Shown here piece by piece: positions 1 through 9,644 of a DNA stretch of 64,000 bases. Made by a program: the position numbers and the translations under genes. The first letter of the stretch is position 1; each line of letters opens with the position of its first letter. Origin of the DNA: Hyaloraphidium curvatum (lineage: Eukaryota > Monoblepharomycota > Hyaloraphidiomycetes > Hyaloraphidiales > Hyaloraphidiaceae); the NCBI GenBank assembly GCA_025558095.1, contig JAIVFI010000022.1, positions 642,475 to 706,474 on the forward strand, written 5' to 3'. Under the pieces are notes generated by a model. That model was not told the origin of the DNA and searched no databases. It saw only the letters and a list, made by a program, of their open reading frames with translations.

Positions 1-843
1 GAAGCTTCCGTAGATGCCGCTTGCCGACGAAGTGTTGATGATCCGGCCGTACTTCTGCTTTTGCATCACCTGCCAGGCCGCGCGGGCGACCTTGAACGCG
101 CCGTCGAGGTGAACCTTCTGAATCAGCTGTGGGCCGAAAGAGGGACAGGTTCGGACTCGTGATCGTCGAACAGCGCCAGTCAGGAACCCACGTCCCAGTC
201 CTCGTCGGACACTGGAAACGGTACACATTGAGCGGGCACGAGGAAGGCAGCGACAGGGAAACTCACTCCTCTGGAACGATTTGTCGCGGAGGATGCCGGC
301 GTTCTGGGAGACGGTTCGACGGGTGAGGCCAAATCGACGCGAGCATCCTCCGACGGTCCCACATTGATCACCACATCCACCCTGCCGAAAGCTTTGACCG
401 CGGTGTCGATGATCCTATGGGGAACAACAGCCTCGTCAGGGCTGGCGTCGCGGTCTCCTTCGTGCCGGGATGTACCTCTCCCCGAACTCGACTGAGTCGT
501 AGTTGGCCACGGCCTTGCCACCGGCCTTGGTGATCTCGTCGACGACGGCATCAGCGGCGCGCTGGTCCTTGCCCTGGCCGAAGCCAGAGCCACCGAGGTC
601 GTTGACAACCACGGACGCTCCGCGCGAGGCGAAGAACAGGGCGTAGGCCTTCCCGAGACCGTTGCCCTGATGTTGGAAATAATGTGGGCGATGAAGGCAA
701 TGCCGTTCGCCGCAGATGGGCGCGTCGGAAGGGAGGTCGGGCGCGGAGCGGTGAGTCGGCTGCGGGACCGACGGGCTCGGGCGACGGGGACCCACGGCGC
801 CGGTCACGACGACGGTCTGTCCGTCCCAACGGAGCTGGCTCAT
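1..843 (-). CDS. FOX2: Peroxisomal multifunctional beta-oxidation enzyme, SDR domain (5' part, runs off the left edge)
   Basis: Fox2/HSD17B4-type 3-hydroxyacyl-CoA dehydrogenase of the peroxisomal beta-oxidation spiral. Six exons are legible from ATG 843: [16 protein letters not shown], then [20 protein letters not shown] (exon about 666-476), an exon ending FGRVDVVIN (414-363), [12 protein letters not shown] (from 303), SDEDWD, and [19 protein letters not shown] near the edge. Introns are short GT-AG. Visible SDR hallmarks are the TGxxxGxG nucleotide loop (rebuilt across intron 1), the NNAG motif (rebuilt across intron 3) and the start of the catalytic-Ser strand ([16 protein letters not shown]). 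Family members continue with a second SDR domain, a MaoC hydratase domain and often SCP2, all outside the window. Identity is confident; copy number and the C-terminus cannot be judged. Confidence 0.9.
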
Positions 844-1032
844 CGTGAATGGAAGGAGGACGGTTCGAGGAGAAGTTCCGAAGCGTGAGGGCTGTTCGGT
901 CAAAGCGGGGGAGACGGCGGCAAATCGGCCCGACCGTCTTCCGCCCAACGACGGACGACGGAAGCCGACAAACTTTCCAGCCTTCCAATCATCTATTCGT
1001 TTAATCCGATTCATAAGCTGACAGAGATGACA

Positions 1033-2587
1033 TCACCACTTGAAGACCGCCCTGGCCGCGTCCCTGCCGGGAACATTCTTCGGCGCCATTCCGTCCCTCC
1101 CCATCCGCTCGAAGATATCGTAGAACGACTCCTCGGTGTCCTTGTATCCGTTCCATCCGAGCTGCTGGTTCTTGGTTGCCGAGTACACGAGCGAAAAGGG
1201 CGAGGCGAACATGGCGTCCACGAACCACATGCTCTCGACGCCTTGCTTCCAACCGTCCGGGGAAACGGAAGGGTCTTCCGCCATGACTTTCGCCCAGGAC
1301 TGCAAAAGTAAGTGAGGAAATGACGAGTCCGACTGGGAGCCGCGATTACCTCCTTCGCGATCTCCTCCGTCACGGCCTTGGCGGTGACGATCGTGTGGAC
1401 GTCGTTCTTCTGCGACAGATGCCTGCGCGGGAGCATGGTCAGCTCGGTCCGTCGGACGTGACTCGGCGAACTCACTTCTCCATCTCGCCTTCCAGGAGGA
1501 TCTTCTCCTTGGGCACGCCGAAGTAGGCCAGCATTTTCGGAAACAGGTACTTCCACCGAAAGAAGTCACCGTCCGAGTCGTTGAGGATCTGTCCCGCGCA
1601 CTTGGGCTCCAGCGCCGCCCACACGTTGTGCTTGGCCAGCAGGTCCGCCGAGCTGGCCTGCTGGATCGAGTTCCAATCGCCCGCGCTCCCGGGGAAGATT
1701 AGCGGGCCCTCGCGGTGCTTCATGATCAGGATGTAGGTCGCCAGCGAGGTCGCCTGCGTCATGGCAGTCTGCCTCGTGACGCCGAGGATGGCGAGGGGGA
1801 GGGTGCAGGTCCACGTGAAGCCGTGCTCGGCACCGAGCTTCTTGGCGACGGTGAGCTGCCTGTTGTAGAAGGGGCAGAGGGGCACGTTCGGGGGCTCGTC
1901 CGATTCTCGGATGGGCTGGATCATCGGCGGGTCTCTGATATGCCACTGAATGCCGGGGATAAGAACCACGCGAGCCACAACAGCGATCGCGAAGGCACCT
2001 TTGCGCCCAGCTGAAGCACCACGCGCTCGAACTTCTTGGAACACTTGACCACGGCCCGCATGGTGCTGTCAAAGATCTTCTCGTTGGCGTCCGTCTCCTC
2101 CTTCGAGCCCCATCCCTGCGGCGGATACACGCTGGCACTCTGTCAGCATCAAAACGCGGTAGGCTCGCGCCGGCTACCCACTAGGCACCCCAGAGAACAT
2201 GGGTAATCTCGGCCCCTCCCGCAGCGGTGAACTTCTCGGCCAGCGCGTCCGGCGACTCGTTCAGCAGGTCGGCTTCAACCCAGACAAGTCGCTTGCCCAG
2301 GGCGCCGGCGGGCAAGTCGTACTTCACCCAGTCAGGGTTGGGAGCGCGGCGCGAGGTCGCGATGACCTTGGTAAAGTGCTTCTCTCCCTCGGGTGAGAGG
2401 AGGTACTCGACGAGATAGGATCCGCTGCGCCGATAGGTACGTTTTGAGTATCCAATTACAGGCGGTTCGCGTCAAGACGCGTGGAAAGAGCAGTGGGAGA
2501 CGTTCAGCGTCGGTGGCGAAGAAGCCGGACACCGAAGCCGGCCCACGTTATTCCATTTCCTCCCGTAATGAGGACGGCGCCGGGCAT
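1033..2587 (-). CDS. PRISE-like (progesterone 5-beta-reductase/iridoid synthase-like) extended SDR
   Basis: NAD(P)H-dependent Rossmann reductase of the PRISE type. From ATG 2587, exon 1 gives MPGAVLITGGNGIT (glycine-rich loop). It is followed by GSYLVEYLLSPEGEKHF...VLWGA, then YVYPPQGWGSKEETDANEKI...VLQLGAK, then WHIRDPPMIQP...CPFYNRQLTVAKKLG...TWTCTLPLAILG...SDGDFFRWKYLFPKMLAYFG, then HLSQKNDVHTIVTAKAVTEE, and a last exon ending AARAVFKW at 1033. All joins keep frame with GT-AG introns of about 50-100 nt. The block TWTCTLPLAILG and the late GDFFRWKYLFPK block are typical of the family. The active-site Tyr region reads CPFYNRQ. The substrate cannot be deduced; many fungal members act on enones or on secondary metabolites. 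The gene appears intact. Confidence 0.75.
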
Positions 2588-2715
2588 CGTTCCGAGTCGT
2601 CTGACGCGCTTTTTGGTCGAATCGTTGGAGACGGCGCAGCGGGTGCAACCAAGCGGCGTGCGAGCTGAATTGAAAGGGCTTGCTCCTGCGGCCCCTTGCT
2701 CCGAACTTTCGCAGC

Positions 2716-4386
2716 ATGGAGCTCAGTCGCCGGCACACGGCGCCGTCGGGGCGCACGTCGACGGCGTCTTGCGATGCGCCGCAGCCGCTGTTCACGCCCG
2801 CCGAGTTCGTCGCCCTGTTCCCGCAGCCGCTCCCCGCGCCGGAGCCGCTGTCTTCGGCCGCCATCGCTTTTGAAGACCCCGCACGGGACGCCCGCGGTCC
2901 CGCCCTTTCCCCTAGGGAACTCTTGGCCGAACTGGAACCGTTCCCTGCTGTGCGGCGCTACGCCGCCGCCCAGCTCTGGTGTATGGTTGTGATGCCCCTC
3001 CAGCAGTTGCGCTACGTTTCCATGACGCTTGTGTTCTCGGCCTGCTTTGCGCTGGCTTGGCCATTTGGAGCGGGAATCTTCACCACCAGGAGCATCGTCA
3101 CCGGGTTCATCCTCCAGCTTTTCTTTAATGCTGTCCGGACGGTCAAGTACAGCACCTGGCAGAAGTCTAGGGGGGTGCTGTCTTTCCCTAGTCGGTCGGA
3201 CAAATGGTCCTCGGTCGTGCGAATCTTCCAAACGGAAATGTCTGTTCGACAGCACGCTGGACTCGTGGCTTGGATGCGGTTGTTCGACTGGTCGACCGAA
3301 CTCGAGAAGGGCATTCCCGCCGCGAAGGTGCCTTCCGCTCTGACAGCGCACCGGGATCAGGACCCCCTGTGTCCGTGCCCAAAAGCGTCGTGCGGGGGTT
3401 CCGCGCCAGAGGACTTGGCCGTCGCAAGCGGCACGATTCTTGTGTGGAGGACTACCCACAGCTTTCTGTCCCAGATTGCCATCATTTGGACATCTCTGGT
3501 GACACTGGGAGCTTCATCATGGACTCAACCATGGTCTGCTGTAATTCTGGGTCTCGGAAGTACGTGATCAGCGTCGCTTCACTTCTGCTGCCTGACGTGG
3601 ACCGTCTGTACACCCTTGCAGTGTTGTCTGCGGTGTTAATCACGGCCGAGGTCATCGTGGTCGGCCCAAACAGCCCGTCGCCGTTGAAGCTCACAACTCG
3701 TGTACGGCATCGGGCTGTCGTTTTGGCGCTGGGACAGCTGGTAGACAAGTGCGGTGTCGATCTCGCTGCTGGCACGTGCGCCGAGCACTCGACGAGCATG
3801 CCTTCGAGCATGCCATACGCAGAGCTCCTGGCCCTCCTCGACGCGTCTTGGAGGAAGAACTTCTCGGCGAACTGGGTGCCAAACATTATGGTCGTGTTCA
3901 TTATTGCAGGGATCGCATGCGCCGCCCTCAGCGCGGTGGGTCAACGGCTTGTTCCCATCTATGCTCAACAGTTTGCTAATTCTCCCCCCGGTTTCCAAGT
4001 TCGTCGCGCGGTGCATTCCGGCCTGGACGCTTCTTTATACGCTCTACTACCTCATTGCCCTGGGGCGGGACCTCTGGAACGCTGCCGTCTTCAACGCCGA
4101 AATCGAGACGATCTCCGAGCTTGTCGCCCGTGCCCAGCGCGAGCTCCGGGAGCTTCTCGCCCTGCGCCCATCGTCCCCTGCCGCGGCTTCGGTACGCGCA
4201 CATGATGCCGTGCTGGACTCGCACCTCCGCGCTGGGAACGGGAGGGCGAAGGTGCTCGGGTTCACCGTGAGCTTCGGGGCCATTCGGACGCTCTACATCA
4301 CCCTGGCGACGGTGGCCTTCGGCGTGTGGGGCGTCCTGCGAGGCTTCGGGGTAGAGGTCACGATGGACAGCGTGTGCCCAGGTTGA
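2716..4386 (+). CDS. Polytopic membrane protein A, family not recognised (paralogue of the gene at 9645)
   Basis: Three exons: ATG 2716 to 3559, 3622 to 3935, and 4000 to 4386. The introns 3560-3621 (GTACGT...TTGCAG) and 3936-3999 (GTGGGT, branch GCTAAT) restore frame exactly, giving about 515 residues. Several hydrophobic segments are visible: VSMTLVFSACFALAWPFG, FLSQIAIIWTSLVTLG, MLSAVLITAEVIVVG, IMVVFIIAGIACAALSA and LYITLATVAFGVWGVLRG. Landmarks shared with the gene at 9645 are a DWS motif, a CPCPK/CPCPE cysteine pair after a charged loop, a TQPW motif after a hydrophobic helix, and a terminal LGF-V-(S)(F/Y)G block ending CPG. The pattern suggests an integral membrane protein with a conserved cysteine loop. 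I do not recognise a characterised family. An F-box/LRR gene fragment abuts its stop codon. Confidence 0.7.
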
Positions 4387-4720
4387 AGACGATCGACACG
4401 TGCTGCGATTACGACTCGAGCCGGGAGGACGAAGCTTGCCAGGCAATCGGCAAGATGAAGGCTTTGGAGGAGCTCGGGATCAGGGGCTGGTCGGCCACGC
4501 TCAAGGCGTCGTACCTGCACCTCGTCCCCGCCAGCCTCCGCAAGCTCTCCATCCGGGGCGCGGCGTTCGAGATCGTCCCGGCCGAGTTCGCCACCGCGAG
4601 GGAGATGCTGGCGAACGTGCCCACCGTGCAGGTGCTCAAGAGGGATCCGGATCGGATCAGGAGACCGGGTTCTGGAGGAGCGTGGCGGGGGTGGATTTCA
4701 GGGACCTGAGCGAAGCCTGA
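4384..4720 (+). pseudogene. F-box/LRR 3'-terminal gene fragment
   Basis: Reading on from the stop of the membrane gene gives LKTIDTCCDYDSSREDEACQ, then ALEELGIRGW, LVPASLRKLSIRGAAFEIVP, REMLANVPTVQVLKRD, and after a one-base frame change FWRSVAGVDFRDLSEA. This matches, block for block, the last 100 residues of the F-box/LRR locus at 6803-8067 (LQTCCPRDAEREEEAW, GELEVMGI, VPAGIRRLSLRGVDVRIAP, VRRVLARIGEVRVLDR, GGVRGVDYR). No F-box or start region is present, so this is a 3' duplicate. It has no promoter of its own and is not translated in frame with its upstream neighbour. Confidence 0.6.
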
Positions 4721-4773
4721 CGCGATGCAACGGGTGGCCTAGACAAAGATCAAATGTGGATTGCGGGTCCGGG

Positions 4774-4780
4774 GTATAAG
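4774..4780 (+). promoter_or_regulatory. TATA-like element
   Basis: GTATAAG lies 72 bp upstream of the ATG at 4852 in otherwise GC-rich DNA, a plausible TATA box for the membrane-protein gene that follows. Confidence 0.35.
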
Positions 4781-4851
4781 AGAGCATCGTCCGACCGAAC
4801 GATCTTCGATCAGCCAAGTGAGGGATCCTGGCAGGGGACCAGTTCGGCACC

Positions 4852-6648
4852 ATGCGCCTGAGCCGCTTGTTTGCCTTCGGACAGCGGAATCGGGCTCAGA
4901 AGACTGCCTGGAGCGCGCTCGACCCCGGCAGAACCGCCAATGGCGACGGACCCGGCCCGGCCGCCCGGGGCCGGCGGGACTTGGCCCCCGACATCCTCGC
5001 CGCCCTGGCACTGCTGTCCGTGTGCCTGGCACTTCACTGGGCCGCCATCACGCTGCTCTGCCACAGCGCGTACTCATCGGGCACGAGGGCCGCCCGGAAC
5101 GTGGTTGTTTCCGCCGGGCTCGCCGTGGCCTTCGCGCCGGTCCGCGCCGACGCGATGCCGCCCGCCCTGCGGCTGCTGCTGGGCATCGTCGGGACCGGGC
5201 TGTGGGTTCACGTGCTTTTTGACGCGTTTGGGGCCGTGCCTCCGGGGCCCAACCTTGTGTTCGACGGGCCACTCCCCAAGCAAGTATTCCGGTACGGAGC
5301 TGCCGTTGCCGTGGCGTCCGGGGCCGTGGCATGGAGGCGGCCGTCCTTCTGGCTCCCCGTGGCCGTGTATTACTTCAACTTCCGGGTCAGGCTCAACATC
5401 GAGACCGGGACCTTCATTTCGGATATCGACTTCCGCGGCGCCCAGGACGCGGTCGTCTTTGGTTCCATCGCGGCGCCTGTGATCATCGTGCTCACCTCGG
5501 AGCGCGTATGTCGATGGGTGGGCAGCGTGTTGGCCGCCAAACACGTGTCTGTTTCCTCGGACGGAGAGCGGGTCCGCACCCTCGCGCTGGAGCTCGTCTG
5601 GGCCGTCATGGTCGGAGCCCACCTCGGCAACTACTACCGCTCGGGGATCGGCAAGCTCCTTATCGGATGGTCATGGGACCGCTTCTTGTGGCTCAAGAAG
5701 AACACGACGCACTTCAGCGTCCTTGTCGGCCTGGAGCGGCAAAGCAACCCGCTGCTCGTCGTCCCGCCGCTCGCGGGCCTGGCCTACCATGCCATCCGGA
5801 TCCTTGCCCCCTTTCTCAACTTTTCCGTGCTCGCGGGGCAGCTCGCCGGGTGCATCGCGTTCCTGGACATGAGGCTGCTGCGCGCCCTCGCCATCTTCTA
5901 CGACCTTTTCCACCTCGTCATCTGGTTCACCCTCGGCGCCCTGTTCCACCTCTGGATCGTCGTCAACGTCGCCGTCTTCATCTCCTCGCGCCGCATCGCC
6001 CCCACCTGGCCCTCGAAGCTCGTCGGCACCCTGGCCTGCACCGTCAACACTCCCTTCTTCACGCAGCAGAAGCTCGCCTGGCTCGACGGGCCGCAGACCG
6101 TCACCCCCACTTTCCGCGCCGTCACCGCCTCCGGCGAATCCCACCTCGTCCCCCCCGCCTTCTTCGGCATGCACTCGTACCGCGTCGCCCACGGCGGAAT
6201 GTACGTCCCCGCGGGGCATTACCCGGCCAACTACGGCGGGGCCTTCTGGGACCCTGCGGACTGGTACAGGGCCCTGGCGTGCGCGAACTCCACCCGCGGG
6301 GAGCAGCGCAACGGGCACTCGATGGGCCTGGTGGTGCGGCTGCTGCAGCTCGCGCACGGGTTCGCGGAGCGGCACCCGGCGGCCAAGCGGTGGAATCTCT
6401 ACTTTGCCTACCCGCACCACATGCCACCCGTGCCGCTGCTGCACCGCGGTTTCGGTGGGCTGCGGATGGACGAGGTGGTGAGGTACGAGTACGTGGTGGA
6501 GTCGGCGTGCCTGGGGTTCGAGCGGGGGAGGCTGACGCGGAGAGTGGCGTCCAGGAACGTGGCGGAGATCGAGGTGGTGCGGAAGGAGGGGCGCTCGGAG
6601 CTGCGGCTGGTGAAGTCAGGGAATATGCAGAAACCGATCGGCGCTTAG
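4852..6648 (+). CDS. Multi-pass membrane protein, HTTM-like (gamma-carboxylase-like) fold suspected
   Basis: A single uninterrupted 598-codon frame from ATG 4852 to TAG 6648, unusual here because most neighbours have introns. About eight to ten hydrophobic helices occupy residues 45-390, for example LAALALLSVCLALHWAAITL and AVVFGSIAAPVIIVLTS. A soluble C-terminal third follows (about 420-598). The central motif AHLGNYYRSGIGKLLIGWSW resembles the NYxxSGxxKL signature of HTTM (vitamin K-dependent gamma-carboxylase-like) proteins, which are mostly bacterial, and a helix with FYDLFHLVIWF follows as in that family. If the assignment is right, transfer from bacteria would explain the lack of introns. 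The product could also be an unrelated polytopic protein. No catalytic residue can be assigned. Confidence 0.5.
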   Translation: MRLSRLFAFGQRNRAQKTAWSALDPGRTANGDGPGPAARGRRDLAPDILAALALLSVCLALHWAAITLLCHSAYSSGTRAARNVVVSAGLAVAFAPVRADAMPPALRLLLGIVGTGLWVHVLFDAFGAVPPGPNLVFDGPLPKQVFRYGAAVAVASGAVAWRRPSFWLPVAVYYFNFRVRLNIETGTFISDIDFRGAQDAVVFGSIAAPVIIVLTSERVCRWVGSVLAAKHVSVSSDGERVRTLALELVWAVMVGAHLGNYYRSGIGKLLIGWSWDRFLWLKKNTTHFSVLVGLERQSNPLLVVPPLAGLAYHAIRILAPFLNFSVLAGQLAGCIAFLDMRLLRALAIFYDLFHLVIWFTLGALFHLWIVVNVAVFISSRRIAPTWPSKLVGTLACTVNTPFFTQQKLAWLDGPQTVTPTFRAVTASGESHLVPPAFFGMHSYRVAHGGMYVPAGHYPANYGGAFWDPADWYRALACANSTRGEQRNGHSMGLVVRLLQLAHGFAERHPAAKRWNLYFAYPHHMPPVPLLHRGFGGLRMDEVVRYEYVVESACLGFERGRLTRRVASRNVAEIEVVRKEGRSELRLVKSGNMQKPIGA

Positions 6649-6802
6649 AAATTCAGTCGATTGCATCGGAACGTTTTGGCTTGACCGAGTCGAGGACCGA
6701 GAATACTGAGGGGGCTTCCCTTGCCTAATGACGGGGCGCGCCTACCGAACCGCATTACTTCACACCTACGCACGTCACACCCAAGCCACGAAGCCCTCCG
6801 CT

Positions 6803-8067
6803 ATGCCGTACTCGCCGCTGCTCCTAGAAGAACGCTGCGCCGTTTCCACCGCGGAGGCCGCCGCGCGCCTCCGCGCCGACTCCCGCACGCGCGCCGCCGC
6901 GCCGCCAGTCCCGCCCGCGCTCGGCACGCTCCCCCCGGAGATCCTGACCAAGATCGCGCGCGCGCTGCTCTTCTCCCCCCGGAGATCCTGACCAAGATCG
7001 CGCGCGCGCTGCTCTTCTCGCGCCAGGCCGACTCGTGCAACTGCCACGACTGCGACGCCTTCGCGAAATCCCCCGAGTCGCTGCTCGAGCTTATGCTTTC
7101 GTCCAGGCTCCTCTACGCCGTCGGCCTGCCCCTCCTGCTGCGCAAGGTCACCTTCTCGAGCCACTGGATTCCTGAAGAAGGCGGCGAGGACGGCCGCACT
7201 CTGCGTGGCGCGATCTCGGGCTTCCTCGCCGACTCGCATGGCGCGTTGCGAAGTTCGCCCTCGTGTGCGACCTCTCCCTCGACGTCCCGTCTGGCAACGG
7301 CACCGAGGCCCTGCGCCTCCTCCGCGCGTGCCTGTCAGCCCTCCGGAAGCTCGCGCTGACGGGGGCCTGGAGCCCCGCGTCGGTGGTCGCCGCGCTGCGT
7401 CTGATCGCCGCCCCGTCGCTCACGGAGCTCACGATCGTGTTCGACATCGAGGCCCTGCCTGCGAGCGCCAGGCTCCCTGCGTCCGTCTCCAAGGTCATCA
7501 TCGGCGCCACGAACGAGTCGGTCGGCCCCGCCACAATCACCGCCCTCCTCGGCCTGCTCTCGCACCACGCCCCTCTCGTGATCTGGGACCTCTTCCTCCC
7601 CCGACACGCAAAGGACATCCACCGCGCGGCCCTCGACTCCACCCCTCCCTCGCTCCTCTCCCAGCTGGCCTCCGTTTCGCTGTCGACGGGCGACCTCCCC
7701 TGGCTCGCCCTGCTCCCGGACTTCGCACCCCGTGCGACCGCGTTGCAGACGTGCTGCCCGCGCGACGCCGAACGCGAGGAGGAGGCGTGGAAGCTGGTCG
7801 CGGGGATGGGCCACCTGGGGGAGCTGGAGGTCATGGGGATTGCGGCGGCGGTCCGCGGCGCGGCTGGGGATGGTGCCGGCCGGGATAAGGAGGCTGTCGC
7901 TCCGCGGGGTCGACGTGCGGATCGCGCCGGACGAGTACGTAGAGGTGCGGCGCGTGCTGGCGCGGATCGGGGAGGTGCGTGTGCTGGACCGCCACCGCTG
8001 CGGGTCCGGGCCGGGGGAGGCATTCTGGGGCGGCGTGAGGGGGGTGGACTATAGGTTGCGGTCGTGA
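6803..8067 (+). pseudogene. F-box/LRR-type gene, reading frame broken three times
   Basis: The start at ATG 6803 gives MPYSPLLLEERCAVSTAEA, followed by the F-box core LGTLPPEILTKIARALLF. A 44-bp tandem duplication then shifts the frame. Coding sense resumes as RQADSCNCHDCDAFAKSPES and SSRLLYAVGLPLLLRKVTF. Near 7243 a one-base change moves it to FALVCDLSLDVPSG, LRKLALTG and later leucine-rich segments. A further single-base shift near 7850 leads into VPAGIRRLSLRGV and the end GVDYRLRS at 8067. No GT-AG pair explains the changes. F-box proteins recruit SCF ubiquitin-ligase substrates, but this copy should be non-functional unless the shifts are assembly errors. An intact relative (45123) and a 3' fragment (4384) are in the window. 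Confidence 0.65.
6929..7019 (+). repeat. 44-bp tandem duplication inside the F-box
   Basis: Two copies at exact 44-bp spacing share GGAGATCCTGACCAAGATCG and continue through a (GC)n run to CTGCTCTTCTC; the CCCCCC run precedes both. Since 44 is not a multiple of 3, removing one copy rejoins LPPEILTKIARALLFS to RQADSCNCHDC in one frame. The duplication is therefore the direct cause of the first frame break. Confidence 0.9.
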
Positions 8068-8248
8068 CTCGCCCGGGACTAGCCGAGAAGCCCCGAGATG
8101 AACTGCGTTCCCGACCGCAAAGAATTGGAGTAGAGAACAGGTTTCTATCATTAGTCTAGCCCTCCCGATTCGGCTGCCATCCGTCGAAGATTCGCCGGCA
8201 GCCCGTAACCGACATCCCTGACGGCAGGATCCCCCCCCCGGTCCATCA

Positions 8249-9368
8249 TCACCCCTCCAACGGCGGCGGCATCAGCACCTTGCTCGGATCGTCCGGCGCC
8301 CCCTTGCGCTCGTCCGCCAGCCGCATGTACAGCGGGTCGTACAGCACCGCCCTCCCCTTCTCCCCCGAGACGACGTACGAGTGGCCCGCCAGCCGCTCGT
8401 CGGTGATCAGCCGCTCGTAGGCGTCCATGAGCTCGGGCATGGGCGTCCAGCCTTCCCAAACGGCGCCGCGGTGAGCCCCCGGCCCGGCACGGCACGCGAG
8501 GCAGGACCGGCTCACCTCCGACGGCGGGGAAGATGTTCCTCCACAGCGGGCTCTCCTCCACGTCCTTCGGGGTGGCGTACCCGCTCTTGGTCCAGATGGC
8601 GGCCCAGGTCATGCCCGGCTGGATGCACCCGAACCGCGGGCGCTTGGGCCACGAACCCGCGGGCGCGTAGTCGACCTGCTTCTGTAGCTGCTTGGTGGCC
8701 ATGATCATGCCGACCTTGGAGAGGGAGTATCTGCAAAGTGGCAGACGGGGTCAGCCCAAGGTGGAGCGGTCGGGGCGCGCGGGGGGGGGGGGGGAGACCG
8801 ACGAGATGTCGGGGTGGAATGTCGGGCCGCTCTCGTTGTCCGGCAGCATCCCGACGATGCTCGCGGTCATGATGCAGACCCCCTCGATGGCTTTTTTCTT
8901 CCAATGAGACATGGCCAGCCGGGTCATCAGGATCGTGCCGACGAGGTGGCCCTCGAGCGAGGGCAGCCAGCGGTCCGTCTCCTCGTCCACCTCGAGCTGG
9001 AACGTGACGGGATCGATCGTCCAGCCGGCATTGTTGATCAAAATGTCGACCGTGCCCGTGGTGCTCTTTTCCACGGCCTCCTTGAACGCGGCCCGGACCG
9101 AGTCGTGGTCCACCATGTCGCACTTGACGAAGGCAAAGTGCTGCCCCGGGAACCGCGCCGACATGGTCTCCACCATCGCCTTGCCGTCGGCCTCGGTGCG
9201 GTTGGCGCTGATCACGTTGGCACCGCGGAGAGCGAGCCGTTCGGTGATGCTTTCGCCGACTGCCGCGGGGCAGTCCGTCAGCGTGCAGCAGGGCGCGGGC
9301 GGGCAGCAACACGCACTTCCCGACGCGCCGCCGGTCACGAGCGCGGTGCGGCCCTTGATCTCGTACAT
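8249..9368 (-). CDS. Classical short-chain dehydrogenase/reductase
   Basis: Starts at ATG 9368 with MYEIKGRTALVTGGASG. A short intron joins this to IGESITERLALRGANVISAN. All classical SDR motifs are present: TGGASGIG for nucleotide binding, INNAGW, the catalytic serine in IMTASIVG, and after the second intron YSLSKVGMIMATKQLQ (YxxxK). A third intron joins FPAVGG to WTPMPELMDAYERLI, and the protein ends LMPPPLEG. The second intron contains a run of about 14 G or C, a likely sequencing trouble spot. Length is about 290 residues, normal for the class. It probably oxidises or reduces a small alcohol or ketone with NAD(P)H; the substrate is unknown. It is divergently oriented to the membrane gene at 9645, 276 bp away. 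Confidence 0.85.
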
Positions 9369-9644
9369 GGTGGAGAGAGAGAGGAGAGGAACGAGGAGAG
9401 GAGGAGAGAGAAGCCGCGGGGGAGACAGTCGTGGCGGGGACGGCGCCGAAGTCCCTTGATTACATTGGCGTCGCCGCGCCGACTCGCGTTCGCGGCAATA
9501 AAATCACGCGTTTCCCGTGGCACGAAATCCTCCAGGCTCTGCTTGGGCCCGGGAGCGGTGTCGGGCCAACCACGGACCGGGGCGGAACGAGCGAGCGCGC
9601 CGGGGTTCCCGGTGGTTTCCGACGTTTCGAAGCACGCAGGCCCG

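Noticed and set aside
3541-3571. 31-nt intron GTAATT...ATCAG in membrane protein A
   Set aside because: The overlapping 62-nt intron 3560-3621 has a consensus GTACGT donor, a good branch site and a better acceptor, and restores a continuous membrane helix.
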